Origin: Burkholderiales bacterium PBB3
Lineage (GTDB): Bacteria; Pseudomonadota; Gammaproteobacteria; Burkholderiales; Burkholderiaceae_C
NCBI GenBank assembly: GCA_002256115.1
Contig: NKIK01000018.1
Span: 18,186 to 82,185 of the forward strand
DNA length: 64,000 bases
Direction of reading: 5' to 3'
Shown here: positions 53,098 through 62,395 of the stretch, one piece after another
How positions within the stretch are numbered: position 1 is the stretch's first letter
Layout: every line of letters starts with the position of its first letter
Notes under the pieces: model-generated
Databases searched by the model: none
What the model was told of the DNA's origin: nothing
What the model saw: the letters and a program-made list of their open reading frames with translations, nothing else
Made by a program: the position numbers and the translations under genes

Positions 53098-53753
53098 CCC
53101 AGCGCCCGCGCTTGGTCGGCAAAGGCGTCGTCGTCTAGGTGGTAGTCATCGGCCCAGCCCACCAGTGTCAGTCCTTCGGGCGTCCAGAGCAGGCGGTTGA
53201 TGGCGGCATTACCCAATGCCCAGGTACGTGGCGCGACCAGGTCTAACTGCGTGGCCAGGCGGTATAGCGCGTCCATCACACCGCCGTGGGCTACCAGCAC
53301 AATGTGCTCGCCCACATGCTGGCTGGCCAGCGTGGCCACGGTGCTTTGGATGCGTTCGCGCAGTTGCACCAAGCTTTCGCCACCGGGTGGCGCAAAGTGC
53401 GGGTCACGGCTGCGCCAGCGTTCCGATTCCTCGGGCCAATCCTCGGCAATTTGGGAGTAGGTCTGCCCCTCAAACGTGCCGAAGCCGCGCTCGCGCAGCC
53501 CCGTGTGCGTGGCGACTGTTTTGTTACTTAGGCTGGTGTTGTGCTGCGCAATGGCTTGGGCGGTGGCATGGGCGCGCGACAAGTCACTGCTGTAGATGGC
53601 ATCAATGCTTTCTTCGGCCAATGCCTGGGCTACGCGCTGGGCCTGCCATTCACCCCGGGCGTTGAGCCCGATGTCGGTATGGCCTTGTAGCCGCATGCCG
53701 ACGTTCCAGGCGGTTTCGCCATGGCGAATGGCAATGATGCGGGTGGCTTGCAT
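53094..53753 (-). CDS. histidine phosphatase family protein (GpmB-like)
   Basis: 219 residues of the phosphoglycerate-mutase-like superfamily. The catalytic RHG motif is in RIIAIRHGETAWNVGMRLQGH; SSDLSRAHATAQAI, the acid GLRERGFGTFEG and the second His in VLVAHGGVMDAL are all there. It probably acts as a broad phosphatase rather than a mutase. I start at ATG 53753; the longer frame overlaps the lipoprotein gene. Its last codon and stop come from the outer arm of H copy D. Confidence 0.88.
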   Translation of the reverse strand: MQATRIIAIRHGETAWNVGMRLQGHTDIGLNARGEWQAQRVAQALAEESIDAIYSSDLSRAHATAQAIAQHNTSLSNKTVATHTGLRERGFGTFEGQTYSQIAEDWPEESERWRSRDPHFAPPGGESLVQLRERIQSTVATLASQHVGEHIVLVAHGGVMDALYRLATQLDLVAPRTWALGNAAINRLLWTPEGLTLVGWADDYHLDDDAFADQARALG

Positions 53754-53757
53754 GCGC

Positions 53758-54402
53758 TTATTTGCCGGGGCTCGCAGCGGGCAAGACCACGGTGATGGTC
53801 TTGGGCGTGGGTGCTGCCTGGGGGTAGTCGCGTAGTGCGGCTTCCACAATGGGTTCCAACAAATTGGGCGTATCAGACCAAGGGCCTTCTTGCACCGCCT
53901 GGGTTTCAAAGACGGCGCTACCGGCGGCGATATCGCGCACCACAATGTGCGCCGCGTGGCGGTAGGCCACGGGGTCGATCAAGGGTCGGCGCACGCGTTG
54001 CCACAGTGAGCCGTCGGACGCCAACACCACGCGGTCGGATAACAACGCACCTGCCCCAAACGGGTAGCGGTCGAGTGCGACCCGGTCTACGTCCAGGCGC
54101 ACTTGCACGGTGTAGCGGGCATTGCTGTCATTGCGCACCAAGCCTTTGCCGGCCAGCACTTTGGCGGTGGCGGTTTCTAGCGCGTCTTGCGTGGGGCTTT
54201 GCGCCATAGACGGCAGGCGCTCAAAGCGGTAGGTGGCACCCGCTGCAATCGGCGTTGCGCCGCCAAAGCTGCGCACCTCGCTGTCGATATTGCGGCTGGT
54301 GGCACAGCCGCTTAGCACCACAGTCGCCAGTGCCAAACCTGCCACGGCAAGCGCGCCGCGCACATTCATCAGCCATTGAGAACCACGGTGCATTGCGTTC
54401 AT
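53758..54402 (-). CDS. DUF4136-type lipoprotein
   Basis: 214 residues. The lipobox [20 protein letters not shown] places the Cys near residue 33, after an N-terminal hydrophobic helix. The remainder resembles DUF4136: [43 protein letters not shown]. Function unknown; probably outer membrane. ATG 54402 overlaps the ttcA stop (ATGA), and the lipobox would be nearer the N-terminus from the internal ATG at residue 12. Confidence 0.75.
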   Translation of the reverse strand: MNAMHRGSQWLMNVRGALAVAGLALATVVLSGCATSRNIDSEVRSFGGATPIAAGATYRFERLPSMAQSPTQDALETATAKVLAGKGLVRNDSNARYTVQVRLDVDRVALDRYPFGAGALLSDRVVLASDGSLWQRVRRPLIDPVAYRHAAHIVVRDIAAGSAVFETQAVQEGPWSDTPNLLEPIVEAALRDYPQAAPTPKTITVVLPAASPGK

Positions 54403-55343
54403 AAGGTCACCACCTGTAAGCCGGGTAGCCCGGAGCGGGCTGGGGTTGGAAACTCTTCCGCATCAAAGGCCTTGTCACCGTTTTCGTCTTCCAGGCCAGT
54501 GGGGCGGATGTTCTTGAAGTCGTGTTTGCTATGGTCCATCAAATGCGATGGCACTACGTTTTGCAGGGCCGTAAACATGGTCTCGGCGCGGCCGGGGTAT
54601 TGCTTTTCCCAGTCACGCAGCATGTTGCCGATCTGCACACGCTGCAGATTGGTCTGGCTGCCGCACAGCGAGCACGGAATGATCGGGAATTCGCGGTGCG
54701 CGGCCCAGCGGATCAGATCCTTCTCGGCCACATAGGCCAGTGGGCGGATGACCACAAATTCGCCGTTGTCGCTGGTTAGTTTAGGAGGCATGCCCTTGAG
54801 CTTGCCACCGAAAAACATATTTAAGAAGAACGTTTGTAACATGTCGTCACGGTGGTGGCCCAGCGCGAGTTTGTTGCACTTGAGCTTGCGCGCCACGTTG
54901 TACAAAATGCCCCGGCGCAGGCGGCTGCACAGACTGCACATGGTCTTGCCTTCGGGGATGTTGCGCTTGACGATGGAGTAGGTGTCCTGGGTTTCGATGT
55001 GAAACTCGACGCCGAGCTTGGCCAGGTATTCGGGCAGGATGTGCTCGGGAAAGCCGGGCTGCTTCTGGTCCAAATTCACGGCCACGATCTCGAAATTGAT
55101 GGGCGCGCGCTGCTGCATCTTCAGCAAGATGTCGAGCATGCCGTAGCTGTCTTTGCCGCCGGACATGCACACCATTACGCGGTCGCCTTCTTCAATCATG
55201 TTGAAGTCCATGATGGCTTGGCCCATCTGGCGGCACAGGCGTTTCTCTAGCTTGTGCGTTTCACGCTCGATCTTGGCCGCTTTGGCCTCTTTCGTGTCTT
55301 GGGCCGCGGGGGCGACTTCGTCGTCTATCCAGACTGCATTCAT
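54399..55343 (-). CDS. ttcA: tRNA 2-thiocytidine(32) synthetase TtcA
   Basis: Thiolates cytidine 32 of some tRNAs using an Fe-S cluster. 314 residues; PP-loop [17 protein letters not shown], and two CxxC motifs ([11 protein letters not shown] and [11 protein letters not shown]) that hold the cluster. [26 protein letters not shown] is the other conserved block. It lies four bases downstream of folB and overlaps the lipoprotein gene. Confidence 0.95.
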   Translation of the reverse strand: MNAVWIDDEVAPAAQDTKEAKAAKIERETHKLEKRLCRQMGQAIMDFNMIEEGDRVMVCMSGGKDSYGMLDILLKMQQRAPINFEIVAVNLDQKQPGFPEHILPEYLAKLGVEFHIETQDTYSIVKRNIPEGKTMCSLCSRLRRGILYNVARKLKCNKLALGHHRDDMLQTFFLNMFFGGKLKGMPPKLTSDNGEFVVIRPLAYVAEKDLIRWAAHREFPIIPCSLCGSQTNLQRVQIGNMLRDWEKQYPGRAETMFTALQNVVPSHLMDHSKHDFKNIRPTGLEDENGDKAFDAEEFPTPARSGLPGLQVVTL

Positions 55344-55347
55344 GGGG

Positions 55348-55749
55348 TTACCACTTTCCTGTTTCTACGCGAATGGCCACTTCGCAGTCGTCAAAAATTT
55401 CCAGCTTGGCAATCTTCACCCGCACACCCAGCACGCCGGGTAGTTGCATCAGCCGGTGGGCCAGTTTGCCAATCAGGCTCTCCAGCAGGTTCACGTGTTC
55501 GGCCGTGCAATCGTTGATGATGATCTGGCGCACCTTGCGATAGTCCAGCACGTGGTGGATGTCGTCATCAAAGGGCAAGAGGGGCTGGGGCCCGAGGTTC
55601 AATTCAGCATCCACCTGAATGGGCTGCGGAGCGATTTTCTCAGATTCCAGGATTCCCAAGTTGGCATTGAACCTTAAACCGCTCAGAGTGAGGGTTTGGT
55701 TGCCGTGGGTGGCTGAGCTGTGCTGTGCTGGCGCGGTCATGTTTGTCAT
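55348..55749 (-). CDS. folB: dihydroneopterin aldolase
   Basis: Cleaves dihydroneopterin in folate synthesis (also handles dihydromonapterin). 133 residues; the first ~15 are a variable lead-in, then [31 protein letters not shown] and [18 protein letters not shown], ending [21 protein letters not shown]. The active-site Glu (LLE) and Lys regions fit. It is co-directional with the folM-like gene 12 bases upstream. Confidence 0.88.
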   Translation of the reverse strand: MTNMTAPAQHSSATHGNQTLTLSGLRFNANLGILESEKIAPQPIQVDAELNLGPQPLLPFDDDIHHVLDYRKVRQIIINDCTAEHVNLLESLIGKLAHRLMQLPGVLGVRVKIAKLEIFDDCEVAIRVETGKW

Positions 55750-55761
55750 GAGAGTGTTTAC

Positions 55762-56571
55762 TTACATCAGAGAGAAATCACGCTCAAAGCGCATCAGGTG
55801 TTGGCCGCCGTCCACTAATAAGGTGGTGCCGGTCATGGACTGGTTTTGCAGTGCAAACAGCACGGTGGCGGCCACGTCTTCGGGCGTGCTGGAGCGGCCC
55901 AGGGGCGAGAGTTTATGCAGCGCGGCAAACTTGTCCTCGCCCAGCATATGGCTGGTCAGCGTGAGGCCGGGCGCCACACCCACCACCCGCACGCGCGGAG
56001 CCAGCGCCAGCGCCAGCATGGTGTTGGCGGCCTCCAGCGCGGCTTTGGACAGGGTGTAGCTCATGAAATCGGGGTTCTGGTTCCAGAGCTTTTGGTCCAG
56101 CAAATTGACGACTGCGCCGTTGGCGTTGCGCTCGGTCAGGTGGGTGTGCAGGGCCTGCGCCAGTAGGATGGCGGCACCGGCATTGCTACGCAAGTGCTTT
56201 TCCATCGCGGCAAAGCTGAAGCTGGCGGCATCATCGTGCTCAAAGGTAGACGCGCTGTTGACCACGGCATCCAATCGACCCAAGTGTTCAATCACCGTGG
56301 GCACCAAGTTACGCACGGCGGTCTCATTGCTCAAATTACAACGAAAAGCGGCAGCTCCGGCCGTGGATAGTGCGGCAGCAGCTACTGTTTTTGTAGCATC
56401 TTCGACTGAATCCCGGTAATGCACAGCCACGCGCCAGCCATTGGCGGCGAGTTTGAGTGCAATCTCCCGGCCCAGGCGCTTGGCCGCACCCGTGACCAGC
56501 ACGACGGGCGCAGTGGCAGGTTCAAGGCTAGTGGCGGAAGCGGGCGAAGAAGGGTTGTTGGGCGCAGACAT
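55762..56571 (-). CDS. short-chain dehydrogenase, FolM-like dihydromonapterin reductase
   Basis: 269 residues. Rossmann fold with VVLVTGAAKRLGREIALKLA, the TGxxxR(L)G motif of the pteridine-reductase branch, and YTLSKAALEAA (YxxxK). It sits just before folB and ttcA, which supports a pterin role. ATG 56571 is chosen over a GTG 24 bases earlier. Residues ~65-82 (the TVAAAALSTAGAAAF region) are encoded by R copy 11, an in-frame insertion between the second strand and helix. Confidence 0.85.
   Translation of the reverse strand: MSAPNNPSSPASATSLEPATAPVVLVTGAAKRLGREIALKLAANGWRVAVHYRDSVEDATKTVAAAALSTAGAAAFRCNLSNETAVRNLVPTVIEHLGRLDAVVNSASTFEHDDAASFSFAAMEKHLRSNAGAAILLAQALHTHLTERNANGAVVNLLDQKLWNQNPDFMSYTLSKAALEAANTMLALALAPRVRVVGVAPGLTLTSHMLGEDKFAALHKLSPLGRSSTPEDVAATVLFALQNQSMTGTTLLVDGGQHLMRFERDFSLM
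56345..56400 (+). repeat. R-family repeat, copy 11 (inside a coding region)
   Basis: CCGTGGATAGTGCGGCAGCAG (one change from the core), left GGCAGCTCCGGCC, right hairpin GCTACTGTTTTTGTAGC. It lies in frame in the folM-like gene on the other strand. Confidence 0.82.
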
Positions 56572-56607
56572 TGGGGGACAATTCAGGTTGAACACCTGAG
56601 TTTAACG

Positions 56608-57765
56608 ATGACCCCACCGGCCCGCACTTCCGTCGATCCCGCTTTGCACCCTGCGTCTGCGCATCCCCTGGCCGCTCAAATAGCGGCAAACATCCACGCC
56701 GCAGGCGGCTGGATCGGTTTTGACGACTTTATGGCCCAAGCCTTGTATACGCCGGGGTTGGGTTACTACACCGGTGGCGCAACGGTCTTTGGCACTCTGC
56801 CAGGCGCACTTTCGGCAACGGGCCAGTCGGGCAGCGACTTTGTCACAGCGCCCGAAATGTCCCCACTGTTTGGCCAGGCCCTGGCCCGCCAGGTGGCCCA
56901 GGCGCTGCAAGCCACGGGTACCGATGAGGTGTGGGAATTTGGCGCGGGTACGGGCGCGTTGGCGCTGCAAATATTGGATGCGCTACGGGCCATCGGGGTA
57001 AAGCTGAAGCGCTACACGATTGTGGATTTGTCGCAGCCCTTGATGGCGCGCCAAAAAGTGAATTTGCAAGCCTATGCCGGCACCGTGCACTGGGCCAGTG
57101 CGCTGCCCGCGCAGATGCGCGGTGTGGTGCTGGGAAACGAGGTGCTGGATGCCATGCCGGTGAAGCTGCTGGCGCGCACAGGTGGTGTGTGGCACGAGCG
57201 GGGGGTGGTCTTGGATGGCGGTGATGGTCTGTTTACCTGGCAAGACCGGCCCACCGATCTGCGCCCGCCGCTGGAAGTGGATGGCGCGCACGATTACCTG
57301 ACCGAGATTCACCCCCAAGGTGAAGCCTTTGTGCGCACGCTGGCCGACCGCCTACAAGTCGGGGCCGCGTTTTTAATCGACTATGGTTTTCCAGAGGCCG
57401 AGTACTACCACCCGCAGCGCCACATGGGCACGGTGATGTGCCACCGCGCGCACCAGGCAGATGCCGACCCCTTGCGGGATGTGGGCCTGAAAGACATTAC
57501 CGCCCACGTCAACTTCACCGGCATTGCCGTGGCCGCGCAGGACGCCGGGCTGGAGGTGCTGGGCTACACCAACCAGGCGCATTTTTTGATCAACTGCGGC
57601 TTGGTCGATGCCATGCAGCAAGCCGAGCTGCCCCAACGCGTGGCGGCCCAGAAGCTGATTTTGGAACACGAGATGGGCGAGCTGTTTAAGGTGATTGGTT
57701 TGACCAAGGGGTCGGTGTGGGATGCGGTGGGGTTTGCGCGAGGGGATAAGACGCACCGACTTTAA
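56608..57765 (+). CDS. SAM-dependent methyltransferase, MidA/NDUFAF7 type
   Basis: 385 residues of the COG1565 family. NDUFAF7, the mitochondrial member, methylates an arginine of a complex I subunit; bacterial members are uncharacterised. Motif I is EFGAGTGALALQIL, preceded by FVTAPEMSPLFGQALARQVAQ and followed by VVLGNEVLDAMPVKLL. The N-terminal part GGWIGFDDFMAQALYTPGLGYY is diagnostic. ATG 56608 starts 36 bases from the divergent folM-like gene. Confidence 0.88.
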   Translation: MTPPARTSVDPALHPASAHPLAAQIAANIHAAGGWIGFDDFMAQALYTPGLGYYTGGATVFGTLPGALSATGQSGSDFVTAPEMSPLFGQALARQVAQALQATGTDEVWEFGAGTGALALQILDALRAIGVKLKRYTIVDLSQPLMARQKVNLQAYAGTVHWASALPAQMRGVVLGNEVLDAMPVKLLARTGGVWHERGVVLDGGDGLFTWQDRPTDLRPPLEVDGAHDYLTEIHPQGEAFVRTLADRLQVGAAFLIDYGFPEAEYYHPQRHMGTVMCHRAHQADADPLRDVGLKDITAHVNFTGIAVAAQDAGLEVLGYTNQAHFLINCGLVDAMQQAELPQRVAAQKLILEHEMGELFKVIGLTKGSVWDAVGFARGDKTHRL

Positions 57766-57811
57766 TTATTCTTAGACTTGCTTTTTCATTGTATTTATAT
57801 AACATCTATGA

Positions 57812-58231
57812 ATGCCGAAGCAAAACATCAACCCCTCTGACTACCCGCAAGCGGTACTCCAGCAAATTGACTTGCTGGCGCAAAACATTGTGGTCGCGCG
57901 CAAGCGCCGCAAAGAAACGCAAGCCCAGTGGGCGAAGCGGCTTGGGGTTTCGCAGCCCACCATGGCCAGGATAGAAAAAGGAGACCCTTCAGTCGCCATG
58001 GCGTCTTATGTGATGTGCGTGTGGCTCATCAATCCAGGTGCTTCGCTGGCCGATCTCATTGCCCCACAACACGACGCTACGGCCTTGGAGCGCGAAGTCG
58101 CCAAGGTCATGCCGCGTGCGCGCACACAAAAAACGGCGGGGCCTTTGCGCAGCAATACCGATGTGAGTTCCGCGCGCACGGCTGCGGGTCTGGCGGCGCT
58201 GTTGGCCAAAGCACCGGGTGCTTCGCAGTGA
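57812..58231 (+). CDS. HipB-type antitoxin, helix-turn-helix regulator
   Basis: 139 residues. A Cro/CI-type helix-turn-helix sits at about residues 22-78 (IVVARKRRKETQAQWAKRLGVSQPTMARIE), and the C-terminal tail is Ala-rich and basic. Overlap with the kinase gene (GTGA) shows coupled translation. Such antitoxins neutralise the partner kinase and repress their own operon; upstream, TTATATAA at about 57795 lies in an AT-rich promoter region. No strong ribosome-binding site was seen. Confidence 0.85.
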   Translation: MPKQNINPSDYPQAVLQQIDLLAQNIVVARKRRKETQAQWAKRLGVSQPTMARIEKGDPSVAMASYVMCVWLINPGASLADLIAPQHDATALEREVAKVMPRARTQKTAGPLRSNTDVSSARTAAGLAALLAKAPGASQ

Positions 58232-59499
58232 TTGCAGCCAATCCAACCTCGGGTGTCGATCCGCGCACCTACCAACCACAAGATCAGTTGTACGTATGGG
58301 CATTGGTGGACCCAGCCAAGCCCGTGCTGGTGGGGGAGGTCAGCTTGTCCCCACTGGTGGCCGACTGCGCCAACTTTAGCTATGCCCCCGCGTGGTGGAA
58401 CTTTGCATTGAGCGAGGACCTGCCGCTCATTGCCGGGCAGAGCTTCAGCGCAGGTCAGCGGGGCAGTGCGCCGGGGGCGCTGGACGATGCCCGGCCAGAC
58501 AGTTGGGGCGAGCGCATCATCCGGCATGTTGATCGCCCCGCGCGCTTGTCTATCTTGGAAATGTTGCTGTTCGCGGGGGATGATCGCTTTGGCGCACTGG
58601 GGGTCTCCGTGTCTGCGCAGACCTACACCCCGCGCAAGCTCGGGCCCTATGCGCAGCTAAACGATTTGGCCGATTTGGCCCAAGCCATAGAAAACGTGCA
58701 ACGGCAAGCCCCCATTGCGGCGGACATGCAGCGTTTGCTGCAGCCGGGCGTCACTCTGGGCGGTGCCCACCCCAAGGCGCTGCTGCAAACACAAGACGGA
58801 CCTTGTGTGGTCAAGTTCAGTGAGCTGGATGATCCGGTAGACACACCGCTTATTGAACACGCCACGATGACATTGGCCGCCATGGCCGGCATCAACGTGG
58901 CTCGTACCGGCACTTTGCCGCTGGCGCCGCGCTACGGTAAGGCGCGCCATGCGCTCACGATTCAGCGGTTTGATCGCATTGGCAGTCTCCGTCTGCATTG
59001 CTTGTCCGCCAAAACGATGTTGCGTGCTGCAGGCTTGCCTGAGAGCTACGGCGCGCTGGCCACTGTGGTGTTGCGCCTGGCGCACCCTGACCACCAAGCG
59101 CGCATGCGCGAAGAGCTATTCCAGCGCATGGTGTTCAACATACTGATGGACAACACCGACGACCACGAGCGCAACCATGCCCTGCGCTTGGACTTCGACG
59201 GCTACTACACGCTATCTCCGGCCTACGACGTAGTGCCCAGTTTGCAAAATCTGGGCTACCAGGCGCTCATCGTTGGGGCGTCTGGCTCAGAGTCAACGCT
59301 GGAAAATGCACTGTCAGAACTCAGCGAGTTCAGCATTAAAAGGCCGCGTGCGATAGAGCTGATCCGTCAAGTGGCCCGCACCGTGGACCAATGGCCGCAA
59401 CACTTTGCGCGGCACGGCGTGTGCCAGGCGGATATGGAGCTGCTGCATGCCAGTATTGACCGTGATGCGTTGCGGCTTCAGCGTAGGGAATACTGTTGA
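58228..59499 (+). CDS. HipA-type serine/threonine kinase toxin
   Basis: 423 residues. HipA kinases phosphorylate glutamyl-tRNA synthetase or other targets and slow growth. Visible motifs are GARRGxx-like GAGDDRFGALGVSVS near the start, the ATP loop GVTLGGAHPKALL, VKFSE, and the catalytic MDNTDDHERNHAL with the later LSPAYDVVPS. The start is GTG at 58228, over the antitoxin stop; the longer frame runs through the antitoxin gene. All kinase residues look present, so it may be active. Confidence 0.88.
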   Translation: MIAANPTSGVDPRTYQPQDQLYVWALVDPAKPVLVGEVSLSPLVADCANFSYAPAWWNFALSEDLPLIAGQSFSAGQRGSAPGALDDARPDSWGERIIRHVDRPARLSILEMLLFAGDDRFGALGVSVSAQTYTPRKLGPYAQLNDLADLAQAIENVQRQAPIAADMQRLLQPGVTLGGAHPKALLQTQDGPCVVKFSELDDPVDTPLIEHATMTLAAMAGINVARTGTLPLAPRYGKARHALTIQRFDRIGSLRLHCLSAKTMLRAAGLPESYGALATVVLRLAHPDHQARMREELFQRMVFNILMDNTDDHERNHALRLDFDGYYTLSPAYDVVPSLQNLGYQALIVGASGSESTLENALSELSEFSIKRPRAIELIRQVARTVDQWPQHFARHGVCQADMELLHASIDRDALRLQRREYC

Positions 59500-59550
59500 T
59501 CTGCGCGCTGGCAGTTGCCGTGGGCATCCATCAGAAATGGAGGTCAAGGT

Positions 59551-59601
59551 ATGACAGAAAAATGGCCTCTATCTTTTCCTCTGAGCACCTCACTGACATG
59601 A
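59551..59601 (+). CDS. possible 16-codon leader ORF before the S41 peptidase
   Basis: ATG 59551 has a strong GGAGGTCAAGG 5-10 bases upstream and encodes MTEKWPLSFPLSTSLT; its TGA overlaps the ATG of the peptidase at 59598 as ATGA. This would couple translation of the larger gene, which has no good site of its own. Prediction only. Confidence 0.4.
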   Translation: MTEKWPLSFPLSTSLT

Positions 59602-60710
59602 TCAAACTCTTGCGATCTGGTCTTCTTTGGACAGCAATGGGGCTGGGTTGTTTTGCGCTGCAAAGTTATGCCCAACCAGTCTCTGCCCGATCTGCTGACG
59701 ACACCGTTGATGCAAGCAGTCGGTCGCGAATTGTCAATGTACTTGCCGACAAAATGCGCGATTTGTATGTCTATCCTGAAGTCGGGGAAAAAACCGAAAA
59801 GGCACTCAGAAAGAAACTTAACGAGGGGGGCTACGACTCGTTGAAGTACGCCGTTGGGCTGGCCAAGGCACTAACACGCGATTTACAAGCGTCAGCAAAC
59901 GACAAACACCTACGGGTTGACTACGGCGCAACCACCATAGCCATCGCTAGCCCAGATGATGCGCAATCCGCAGCGGACGGTGCGACTGAGCTAAAGAAGT
60001 TCAAAGCCGCCAATTTTGGTGTTGGCACGGTGGAGAGGCTTCCGGGGAATATTGGCTACTTGCAGATCAATGGGTTTGGACCTTTAAAGCCTGCGAGTCG
60101 GGTTATTGCCGCCGCAATGGCGCAATTGACCGACACCGCCGCGTTGATCGTTGATCTGCGACATAACGGCGGTGGCTATCCAGAAACCGGGGCTTTTCTG
60201 TCTAGCTATTTATTTGACAAACGAACCCACCTCTCTGACGACTACGAACGTACGGGTGGGCGCATCACGCAGTATTGGACCCAAGACAAGGTGCCCGGTC
60301 GAAAGTTTGGACAGAGCAAACCTGTGTATGTGCTGATGAGTAGCACTACATTTTCGGCAGGTGAAGGGTTTGGCTACGACCTCAAAAATCTCAAACGCGC
60401 AATACTCGTTGGCGAAGTCACTGCCGGTGGGGCCAACGGCGGAAACTTCAGGCGGCTGAGTCCCCGCTTTTATGCCTTCATTCCCGAATCGCGCGCGGTC
60501 AACCCCATAACCAAATCAAATTGGGAGGGCGCTGGGGTGGAGCCGGATGTGCATGTGCCCGCACGAAATGCTCTTCTGGTGGCCCAAAAACTCGCTTTGC
60601 AAACATTATCTGCAACTGAGAAAGATCAGCGCAAAGCTCAAATACTCCAAGTGCGAATGCGAGAGTTAGATGCGCAACTGCGATTGCCCACTGAAGCACT
60701 CAGCAAGTAG
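59598..60710 (+). CDS. exported S41-family serine peptidase
   Basis: 370 residues. Signal peptide (ends LQSYAQ), helical N-terminal lobe (VLADKMRDLYVYPEVGEKTEKALR), then the catalytic domain: GNIGYLQINGFG, ALIVDLRHNGGGYPETG, and the serine loop MSSTTFSAGEGFGYDLK, with RRLSPRFYAFIPESR and GVEPDVHVP after it. No PDZ domain, which suits the IRBP-like branch. I choose ATG 59598 for its signal peptide; the frame extends 34 codons upstream to a weaker start. Confidence 0.85.
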   Translation: MIKLLRSGLLWTAMGLGCFALQSYAQPVSARSADDTVDASSRSRIVNVLADKMRDLYVYPEVGEKTEKALRKKLNEGGYDSLKYAVGLAKALTRDLQASANDKHLRVDYGATTIAIASPDDAQSAADGATELKKFKAANFGVGTVERLPGNIGYLQINGFGPLKPASRVIAAAMAQLTDTAALIVDLRHNGGGYPETGAFLSSYLFDKRTHLSDDYERTGGRITQYWTQDKVPGRKFGQSKPVYVLMSSTTFSAGEGFGYDLKNLKRAILVGEVTAGGANGGNFRRLSPRFYAFIPESRAVNPITKSNWEGAGVEPDVHVPARNALLVAQKLALQTLSATEKDQRKAQILQVRMRELDAQLRLPTEALSK

Positions 60711-60751
60711 CGCACGGTCTTTTACCCACATCGCACAGGCTCATTTCCCTA

Positions 60752-62203
60752 TCAGCTCGGGGTTTCCGGTTGCGACACCCCCCACAACCCCGCAAACGTC
60801 AGCCCCCCATTGAGCAGCAACAGCTCCAGCCCAATCTGGTAGCCGCCTAGCAGCCGTGCCTGATTCGCATCCAGCAAATAGCACAGCGCCGGTGCGACCA
60901 GGCACACCCAGGGCACCCAGGGGCCGCGCACTTGCCTGCGGGTGAGCAGGCCAAAGGCAAACAAGCCCAGCAGCGGCCCGTAGGTGTAGGCCGCCAGCTT
61001 CAGTATCAGGCCGATCATGCTGGGGTCATCAATCCATTTAAAGCCCAGCACCAGCAGCAAAAACAGCAGCGCAAAGCCCAGGTGCACCTGGTGGCGCACG
61101 CGGGTTTTGCGTGCCTCGTCCCAATCCGTGCGCCGCTGCAGGCCCAGCAGGTCGATACACACGCTGGAGGTGAGGGCGGTGATGGCCCCATCGGCACTGG
61201 GGAAGAGGGCCGAGATCAGCGCAATCACAAAGATGATCTGCACCGCTTGCGGCAGGTGGCCCAGCACCACGGCGGCAAACAGTTTGTCGCCCGTCTCCGG
61301 CATGCCCGCTTGCGTGGCAAACAGGCTCAGCAGCCCGCCCAAAAACAAGAAAAGCAGTACCACCACGGTGAACACCAGGCTCAGGGTGACCATATTCTTT
61401 TGCGAGTCGGCCAGTGTCTTGACCGAGATATTTTTCTGCATCATTTCCTGGTCCAGCCCGGTCATGGCCACGGTGATGAAGATGCCAGCCACTAGCTGTT
61501 TGAGGAAAAACAACTTGCTGTCGGGGTCTGTGACCCACAGCGTGGACAGGCCCCGCGCCTCCAGCGCGCCCAGGCTTTGCGGCAGGCTCAAATTCAGGCG
61601 GTCCAACAGAAACCAGGCGCAAATCACCAAGCCGCCCAGCATGCAACTGGTTTGCAGGGTGTCGGTCCAGACGATGGTTTTGACGCCACCCTCATAGGTG
61701 TAGAGCAGGATCATCAGCAGGATGACGACGCTGGTGAGCCAAAACGGCACACCCAGACGCTCCAAAATAATGGCCTGCAAAATATTGACCACCAGGTACA
61801 GGCGCGCGGTAGCGCCCAGGGTGCGCGACACAATGAAAAACGTAGCCCCGGTTTGGTAGGCACTCGCGCCTAGGCGCTGGCCCAGGTAGTGGTAGATGGA
61901 GGTCAACTGGTGCCGGTAATACAAGGGCAGCAGCACAAAGGCCACGATCCAAAAACCGATCAGGTTGCCCAGTACCAGCTGAAAGTACGCAAAGCCATCG
62001 CGCCCCACCGCACCCGGCACGCTGATGAAGGTGACGCCGCTGAGCGAGGTGCCCACCATGCCAAAGGCCACCAGCATCCAGTTGCTGCTCTTGTTGCCGA
62101 TGAAAAAGGTGTCGTTGCTGGCGTGGCGCGAAGTGGCCCAGGCCACGATCAGCAGAATGGCAAAGTAGGCCAGCACCACGCCCAAGAGCAGCAGGGGGTT
62201 CAT
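60752..62203 (-). CDS. sodium:solute symporter
   Basis: 483 residues, about 13 membrane helices, SSF family. FGMVGTSLSGVTFISVPG, the sodium-site region, and LISALFPSADGAITALTSS are family signatures. The first helix LLLLGVVLAYFAILLIVAWATSRH starts at ATG 62203, with no clear binding site. The substrate is not deducible; proline, acetate and sugar transporters all share this pattern. It stands alone. Confidence 0.88.
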   Translation of the reverse strand: MNPLLLLGVVLAYFAILLIVAWATSRHASNDTFFIGNKSSNWMLVAFGMVGTSLSGVTFISVPGAVGRDGFAYFQLVLGNLIGFWIVAFVLLPLYYRHQLTSIYHYLGQRLGASAYQTGATFFIVSRTLGATARLYLVVNILQAIILERLGVPFWLTSVVILLMILLYTYEGGVKTIVWTDTLQTSCMLGGLVICAWFLLDRLNLSLPQSLGALEARGLSTLWVTDPDSKLFFLKQLVAGIFITVAMTGLDQEMMQKNISVKTLADSQKNMVTLSLVFTVVVLLFLFLGGLLSLFATQAGMPETGDKLFAAVVLGHLPQAVQIIFVIALISALFPSADGAITALTSSVCIDLLGLQRRTDWDEARKTRVRHQVHLGFALLFLLLVLGFKWIDDPSMIGLILKLAAYTYGPLLGLFAFGLLTRRQVRGPWVPWVCLVAPALCYLLDANQARLLGGYQIGLELLLLNGGLTFAGLWGVSQPETPS

Positions 62204-62266
62204 CGCTTGGTTTCCTCGTGTTTGTGCTTCATCCTACCCGCTGGCATGGGGTGACAGGCAGTTTGG

Positions 62267-62325
62267 TTTGCTATCAAAAAAGAAGCTGCTCCCGCACTAT
62301 CCACGGGCTGAAATGCCAATTTGAC
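62267..62325 (-). repeat. R-family repeat, copy 12
   Basis: Reverse orientation: TTTGCTATCAAAAAAGAAGC, CTGCTCCCGCACTATCCACG, GGCTGAAATGCC. It lies in the gap between the symporter gene and the binding protein gene; nothing else is seen in that gap. Confidence 0.85.
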
Positions 62326-62395
62326 TCCAAATTACAGACCCTGGGGCCGCAGAACGCGGCAAAATACCCGACTTATTCCCACCAAGGCGTTGTCC

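Noticed and set aside
10546..62325. CRISPR array from the R repeats
   Set aside because: The copies are kilobases apart, in both orientations, with no regular spacers and no cas genes.
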